Assembly: GCA_018398585.1 (NCBI GenBank)
Contig: JAGTTD010000008.1
Coordinates: forward strand, 28,077,208 to 28,141,207
Source of the DNA: Simmondsia chinensis
Lineage: Eukaryota; Streptophyta; Magnoliopsida; Caryophyllales; Simmondsiaceae
DNA length: 64,000 bases
Direction of reading: 5' to 3'
Both the position numbers and the translations under genes were made by a program. The notes beneath the pieces were generated by a model, which worked only from the letters and a program-made list of their open reading frames with translations, was not told the DNA's origin and did not search any database. Below are positions 57,301 through 64,000 of this stretch, piece by piece (positions within the stretch are counted from its first letter, which is position 1; every line of letters begins with the position of its first letter).

Positions 57301-58353
57301 TCAACCATTCCTGATAAGCTTATCTGGGTATGGAATAGAAAGGGGGTATATAATGTCAAGTTGGGTTATGTGAGATGGTATCTTGATACAGAAGCGGATG
57401 TTATGCGTGCTTGGGCTTCCTCCTCGGGTGCTCTAGACTGAAAAGTTCTGAATTGTATTTGGCAGGCTCCGATTACTCCAAAGGTCCGGGTTTTCTTGTG
57501 GAGAGTTTTAAATGATGCTTTGGCATGTAATGGGAACCTAGGGAAATGGGGGGCTTCCTCCTTAGGTTTATGTCCTCGGTGTGGGTCACAACCTGAGACT
57601 GTTGATCATATTTTCTTCTTATGCCCGTTTGCAAAAGCGGTTTGGTTTCGTTCAAAAGTTAGGTATATACTAAACTTTGTCAGTTTCCCGAGGTTCCCCA
57701 CTTGGTGGTCGTCCTTCGTGGAATCTTTTGCTCACAATGTGCGTTTTTTTTTTTTTTTTTTTTTCCTTTTAATTTGTTGGTGGTTGTGGAAGTCCAGATG
57801 CAGGTTTATTTTTCAAGGTTTGGATGATGACCCAATTTGGGTTGCTCATCAGGCGTTGGTGGAGACATGCATTTTTCCTCAGTGCTCTTCTCCTATTCCT
57901 CAGGTTGTCGTGACCCCTGTTATTGGATGGAGTCCTCCACCTAATGGTTGTTTTAAGCTAAATGTTGATGCTAGCTGGAGTAGTGTGCAAAGGCCTTCAT
58001 CCCTTGCTGTGGTTGTGCGTGTTTCATTAGGGTTGGTGGTGGATGGATGGTGCGGGTCATCTTTTGCTACCTCTCCTTTGATTGCTGAATGCTGTGCATT
58101 AAGAGCTGCTGTTGTTTTGGCTCAACATCAAGGTTTATCTTCAATCATATTTGAATCAGATTCTCTAGAAGTTATCTAAGCGGTTAAGTCTATGGTGGTG
58201 CCTCCGTGGGAGATTGTGTCTGTTATTGCTGATATTATGTCTTTATGTTCTGTTTTCTTTTCCTTTTCGTTTTCTTGGGTCGCTCGGTTAGCTAACGGTG
58301 TAGCTCATGAGGTGGCTTTATTTCATCGGTCTGGTTTCTGTGCTCATGACTAG
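54306..58353 (+). pseudogene. LINE ORF2 (endonuclease, reverse transcriptase, RNase H)
   Basis: Starts ATG 54306: SILCWNYQGCSQARIVCALK and VIFLTETRQKDERM are the N terminus of the L1 endonuclease; its end is SGCRFSWSNKQEGTHH and LPAIV-DHAPLLI near 54960-54995. Reverse transcriptase: LGSLKALGLDGFPGIFYMEF, MALKIDLSKAYDKVNWDFH, RGLRQGHPLSPYLFIMVMEV and FFGDDCLF near 56358-56380 with both catalytic Asp kept. The zf-RVT follows (VFLWRVLNDALACNGNLGKW, CPRCGSQPETVDHIFFLCPF), then RNase H (KLNVDASWSS, ECCALRAAVVLAQ, FESDSLEVI). Frameshifts, a 17-bp tandem duplication at 56281-56314 and stops disable it. The intended end is TAG 58351-58353. Confidence 0.92.
57747..57770. repeat. Poly-T run inside LINE ORF2
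   Basis: About 22 T in a row after GTGCG, within the zf-RVT to RNase H linker. It is read as Phe codons and probably expanded after insertion. Confidence 0.85.
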
Positions 58354-58446
58354 GTTTTTTTCCCCCCTCCCTCTATTTTGAGGGCCATTTCTTTTGATAG
58401 TAATGAATAGCCTTAGCCTTCAGGCTTTTTCTAATCAAAAAAATAA
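58354..58446 (+). other. LINE 3' untranslated region and A-rich tail
   Basis: Short trailer ending TTCAGGCTTTTTCTAATC and AAAAAAATAA. The right copy of the 12-bp duplication follows. Confidence 0.75.
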
Positions 58447-58503
58447 TGCATTATTTTAATACCACTTGAAAAATATATAATTGCCACCACATATTGTTAG
58501 ATC

Positions 58504-58508
58504 ATAAT
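58504..58508. repeat. Target-site duplication, left copy, copia D
   Basis: ATAAT here and at 63805-63809 flank copia D. AT-rich, so slightly less telling than others. Confidence 0.7.
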
Positions 58509-59218
<710 letters not shown>

Positions 59219-62200
59219 CTCCTCCTTTGGATATTTTCCTTTACAATAGTGTAGGACATAACACTCTTAAAAGTGTATGGTGTCCAAGTTATATACACTT
59301 CCTAAATTTTCTTGTTAAAAACTTTGCAAGGAAAAAACCCAGTGAAAAAAACTATAGCGAAGGGAAAAAAGAGTACAGTGCTTATTTAACTCCCTCTCAT
59401 GGGCGCACATTAACAAGGGATGTCTTGGGGTTGGCGAATGCTAATCTTGTGTCGATTTCTCCGAAGTTTGTTGTGTTTATTTTCTTGAATAACTCTTCTA
59501 GGTTCTTGAGTGAACATGTACTTCATCTTTCTTCGAGAAGCTTAAGAGTGAAAAGGACTTCTTTGAAGTGCACTGGTTCTATGAACTTTCTTTTTCTTGA
59601 ACAATGCAGACTTATCCTTATAGGGTGGTATTAGACTCACTCTGATCTTTGAAAGTTTACAAATTATGCTGAATCAAGGGCCTTGACGTTACCCATTCTC
59701 TATTTTCTCATAAAGTGCAAATGTCTCAGTAGTAACTGCAATTGTTAGTGAATGCCAAAACATAGCAGTATAGTTATATAGCGAAATAGCATATGCCTAT
59801 CACTTACCTGGTGCCTGTCAACTATATAATCAGTTCTTGCATATAAAATTAATTGTAAGCTTGGCATACCAGAATAATGTATATTGGTTGATCCATTAGG
59901 ATAAACATTTAACCCCATATCATATACTAGTGACAAGTTGATGGAAGAAGGCTTATACCCAGTTGTGTGACGACTATATTATTGCATCAATTATACCAAG
60001 GCATGGTACTTTTAAGACCAATGATTCATTCGTTACCTCATTGAGAACCGAAAGAGTCTTTATTTTTATCAACGAATCAAATACAATTGAGGCACTAAAT
60101 GACATATTAGACACTTAAGTACCGTAATGGTATAAGTTGATCAACAGAGTAATACTCCATCATATTAGTGCTCGATCTACAAGTCAAGACAGAGTCTTTT
60201 CTTTTTTCGAGATCTTTTTTCTCGAGTTCTTAATTTTAGTGCGTAACAGCTTTCTCAAACTCTTTAAGAGTCATGATGTTATAAACATATCTCTCTTTTA
60301 GTAGATATGTACTGCGGTTTTGAACTATATGCTTCCGGCATATTTGATCCTTCAAGGACTTCATATAAATATCATCTCAAATGATATATATATATATATA
60401 AATAAGCTGTTATCACATCTATAAGTTGCATATAGAGACCACCAGATTAATTGCATCCATGTATATATGTCCCATCAATTTTTGGTCTCTGTGATGAACC
60501 TTGGGCTACAAATTGTGCTTTTTACCACCTCATTATTTTTCGCACCAACATTCACATGTAGCCTACAAGTTTTACTCTTTTAGGTATTTGGACTACTAGT
60601 CCAAAAATTACATATACCTAATTCAGCTTGAATTGCGTCTTTCTATTTTGAGTCAATCATTTTTTTGTTGGCATTCTTGAACAAACTCCTATTCAAGATT
60701 TTTCAATTTCTTCGATCAAATCAGTAGTTACTGTATATACAAACATTTGATCAATTTCCATTTTGGTTCCATCATATCCCATAATTTATAGAGATCTCTT
60801 TATCATCATAATTCCAATAGTTTCACTACTTTCAGTAGTTTCAGTAGTCTCAGGTACCTGATAATCTTGAGGAATTTCATTTATACATATTATAATCTCT
60901 GCAGAGTTTTTCACCTTAAGAGTTTCATAATAGAGGGACCAATCTTTTCTATTGCCCCTTTTTCTTTCTCATATTCAAATATTTGGAATTGATACATCCA
61001 TCGCACTTCTAGTGTGCAATGGATGCACTTGTCAATATATTAAAATATCGCTCGATTGTGATATTAATTCGAGTAGGAGCATCTATAGTGGGGACAGATT
61101 ATTTGGTCACCCTCTTTCCATTAGTGAATACATCTGTGAATTGTCTTGTAATATTTGACGAGTAAACAATTCTTTGAACTCCTAGTTCAATGATGCATTT
61201 CACATAAATTCTCATTTTCCAACTTTCGATTTTCTGCCCCTGATTCTGGAAACCTTGTTTCATCAAATTGACAATCAGCAAACTATGCTTGTAAAACATT
61301 TCCAGTTAACATCTCCAGATATTTTATTCTTCACGGGACTTCAAGCTTGATATAGATTCCAAGTCCCCATTTTAGACCCATCTTTCAGCATTGAGGTGGA
61401 GTAATTGGGGCATACAATATATAATTAAATCCATAGATGGGATATGTATCTGATTCTTGTCAGAGAGAAGTTGTACTAGGAAGATCTATGATTAGTGCTG
61501 CAACATGTATCATAACATGTACCCATGTAAAAGTTGGCAATAATAATGGTCTAGCCATTCGCTGCAGGCGTTCAATCAGAAAAATCTGCAAGATTATTAT
61601 ATGTATGTACGTGGGCTATGTGGCAATTCCTCCCATACAATAATCATTAAATTCTTCGGATATAAATTCTCCTGCATTATCAAATAATATAATCCACGAC
61701 TCGAGTTTATAGTCGGATTATTTATGCAAGGAGTTTCACAAATATCACATCATAAGTGTATTATCCACACTCATGTGACAAACGGGTAGAGGCCTCTTTT
61801 AATATCATATAATACCGACTTGGTCCTTGTGATTAAATAATTGGCTCATATATGTCCTATTTAATATTTCTTCAAATACATGGGACCCAAACTCAATTTC
61901 AATTGAGTATATAGTAATCGCTTTTGCCTTTAAGCAGCACATGATGTTTAATCTAATATAAAAATCTTCTAGTCTTTCAATGGGTGTGAGAATTTTCAAC
62001 AATTCTCTTAATCATTTTTATACCCGAATGGGTAAAATAGTCATGCTATAAAATAAAAGTTTTTTTGGATCCGTTAATTTTTGGTTAACCATCTCGAAGG
62101 GTATCTTGAGACTAAATAGATAGTCTGACTTATGAAAAATGTTGTTTTTTCAGGAAACATGATATGTACTCTTCTAGAGCCTTTAATTAAGTTTAGAATG

Positions 62201-62400
62201 CCCATTATTGTTATATTGTCTTTGAGACATGAATTTTCACTATTCATATTCAAACATAAAATACATATAATCATTAACGAAAAATAGGCATATAAGTAAC
62301 TGATGATAAGTAGGTGGCAAAGCCATCCATATGAATAACTGATAATAAGTAGGCAGCATAGCCGACCATATGAATAATGAACGAGTAATAAAAAGTAGGC
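59219..62400 (-). pseudogene. Copia D pol relic
   Basis: Minus-strand pol in heavy decay. From the right: integrase pieces (GTCYDTCCST-type and YVPITPPQ-like stretches near 61380-61520), reverse transcriptase AQFVAQGSSQRPK near 60480-60520, and the RNase H end near 59240-59530. No open frame of note; plus-strand frames (59227-59634, 60952-61158) are shadows. Confidence 0.6.
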
Positions 62401-62410
62401 ATCAACCAGT
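62280..62410. repeat. Short tandem repeat, about 40 bp, in copia D
   Basis: Units of ATATGAATAACTGATAATAA and GTAGGC(A/G)GC.TAGCC, as in copia C at 9955-10095. Confidence 0.6.
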
Positions 62411-62539
62411 CATGAATATGCAAAGTAAAAAAAATACAAAAAATAAATTTTTTCTCTTTCCTTCACTTTTCTGTTTTATCTCCTCATCATTTGTGGACTT
62501 CTTGAATTTTGGTCCATTCTGGGTACCATAGATTCAGTT

Positions 62540-63200
62540 ATTATGACTGTGACTATAACCTTGTCCATGGCCCTGACCACCTCCACGTTTATGACCTTAA
62601 CCATGTCCCTGATGGTTGTGTGTCAAAGCATTCACTTTAGGGAATGGTTCAAATCCAATTGGTCGTGACTGATGATTTTTCATCAACAATTTATTGTCTT
62701 ATTCAAGAACGAGGGGACATGATATTAACTCTAAGTATTTTTTGAATCTTCGTTCTCAATATTGCTACTGTAGGAGCATATTTGAGATATGAAAAGTAGA
62801 GAGCGTTTTCTTTAACATATCCTTCACAATAATATTTTCTCCACATAATTTCAATTGGAAGGTAATACTAAATACAACAGAGTTATACTCGCTTACAGTT
62901 TTAAAATCTTGTAATGCAGGTGAATTCATTCATAGCGAGCTTTAGGGAGGATCATAAACTTTTGATGATCAAACCTCTCCTTTAAATTCAACCAAAAGAC
63001 ATACGAGTCCTTTATAGTAACATACTCAGCTTTCAATCCTTCAGGGATATGATGCTTGAGAAATATCATTGTTTTAGATCTCCAAGATTCATAACATCAA
63101 GGTGAATCTCAACATTAAGGGTCCAAGGCAAATAATTTTTTCCAGATATATCAAGAGTAGTAAATTCAAGATCAGTAAAATTAGACATGATTAAAATCAC
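62540..63200 (-). pseudogene. Copia D gag
   Basis: Minus-strand Gag: LEFTTLDISGKNYLPW near 63130-63180, UBN2-type core near 62760-63010 with frame breaks, and the Gly/Arg-rich stretch near 62560-62610. Same layout as copia C. Confidence 0.72.
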
Positions 63201-63273
63201 AATGATTGAAGAATGAAACCTTACCTCGAGTATATAACGATCCTCAGCTAGCTAGAGACTCGTGCTGATAACT

Positions 63274-63567
63274 TGTTATAAAACTATAGTCATATTATAC
63301 TCAAAAGGAAGAGAACAAAAATACAAACTCAAATATACTCGAAGAAAAATAGCAAGTATTCTGTATAAGAAGTAGAGAACCAGAGAAGTTATTCTTCTAT
63401 TCAAATAATTCTCTCAACATTATATTATTAAAATTTTTCTCAAAATCTCACTGTGAATATCACTTTCAACTTTTCTTTCCTGCTCTCACTGCTTTGCTTG
63501 CTGCTACTTCCACAGCTATTTATACATGATTTAAGCGGTGGAGGTTTCTTAATCATGAAGAAAGCAG

Positions 63568-63618
<51 letters not shown>

Positions 63619-63804
63619 TATATACGTATATACACACACACATATACATACATATATAAATATATACACACATATATACACATACAGATATACACATACA
63701 CATACACATACATATATATATATATATATAATATTCTAGGATATTTAATAATATCCAAACTCGGCTATAAAATTGTACCTGAAAAATATCCAATACTTAC
63801 AATA
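63274..63804 (-). repeat. 5' LTR of copia D (right end), with microsatellite
   Basis: Plus strand starts TGTTATAAAACTATAG and ends AATACTTACAATA. A compound (TA)n(CA)n microsatellite fills 63570-63730. The minus-strand primer-binding region AAGTTATCAGCACGAG lies just left of it. Confidence 0.85.
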
Positions 63805-63809
63805 ATAAT

Positions 63810-63844
63810 CATATAAGAAATACCTACAAATGTTGCAAATTGTC

Positions 63845-63881
<37 letters not shown>

Positions 63882-64000
63882 AAAAACACGAAATAAAGTT
63901 AATTTATTTATTTAATAATACATACAAATTTGTAATCAAATAAAAATAATATTAAATTAATCATATTCATCATTTATATGTAGGAAATTTAAAACCCACT
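63810..64000. other. AT-rich sequence with a (TA)n microsatellite
   Basis: (TA)n at about 63848-63879; the rest is AT-rich with no feature. Confidence 0.6.

Larger units (their letters stand above)
52699..58446 (+). mobile_element. Full-length L1-type LINE
   Basis: The unit is bounded by a 12-bp duplication and ends CTTTTTCTAATCAAAAAAATAA, a short A-rich tail. It has a 5' leader, ORF1 (RNA-binding, DUF4283 plus zinc knuckle) and ORF2 (endonuclease, reverse transcriptase, zinc finger, RNase H), about 5.75 kb, the usual size. So it integrated as a full-length copy. Stops and frameshifts in both frames show it is now dead, but less decayed than the copia elements. Confidence 0.93.

Overview
This is a plant nuclear window, most likely from a eudicot; the species cannot be told from the sequence. 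It holds plant LTR retrotransposons of both superfamilies, a plant L1-type LINE with a DUF4283-like ORF1 and a C-terminal RNase H, an RTE-type LINE, a CACTA (En/Spm) DNA transposon, a tRNA-derived SINE, MITEs and long (TA)n microsatellites. I found no convincing host gene, rRNA or tRNA gene in 64 kb. Nearly every long reading frame belongs to a mobile element and most carry stops or frameshifts, so this looks like repeat-dense, probably heterochromatic intergenic DNA.

Left half (1-35248): one deep nest. A decayed minus-strand Ty1/copia relic (called F here: 1-354 and 33306-about 34000) was split by a plus-strand Ty1/copia element (E: 355-33305). E was split inside its reverse transcriptase by a plus-strand Ty3/gypsy element (A: 3601-30879). 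A received a minus-strand copia element in its leader (C: 5339-11377), an RTE-type LINE in its reverse transcriptase (14801-about 25742, minus) and a three-headed SINE in its 3' untranslated region (28776-29113). The RTE copy was split by a second gypsy element (B: 15174-25288), whose 3' LTR received a tiny poly(A)-tailed LINE 3'-end fragment with a 13-bp target-site duplication. C also received a hAT-like MITE. Insertion points were fixed from LTR ends (TG...CA), target-site duplications and reading frames that stop at one edge and resume at the other.

Middle (35249-48445): a CACTA transposon of about 8.1 kb with two plus-strand genes (a TNP2-type transposase and a Transposase_24-type accessory gene) and terminal regions dense in TATCGG/GATACT motifs. 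It is followed by a stretch rich in tandem repeats (54-bp, about 49-bp and 178-bp units) ending in what looks like the primer-binding site and LTR of a minus-strand gypsy element.

Right half (48446-64000): mostly non-coding sequence with a GAGC-rich repeat, a fold-back MITE and microsatellites. Then come a full-length L1-type LINE with a 12-bp target-site duplication (52699-58446) and a second member of the copia C family (D: 58509-63804, minus strand).

How the genes work together: each LTR element once encoded Gag for particle assembly plus protease, integrase, reverse transcriptase and RNase H as a polyprotein. The LINE encoded an RNA-binding ORF1 protein and an endonuclease/reverse transcriptase. 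The CACTA genes would act on its own ends. None of the copies looks able to make all of its proteins intact.
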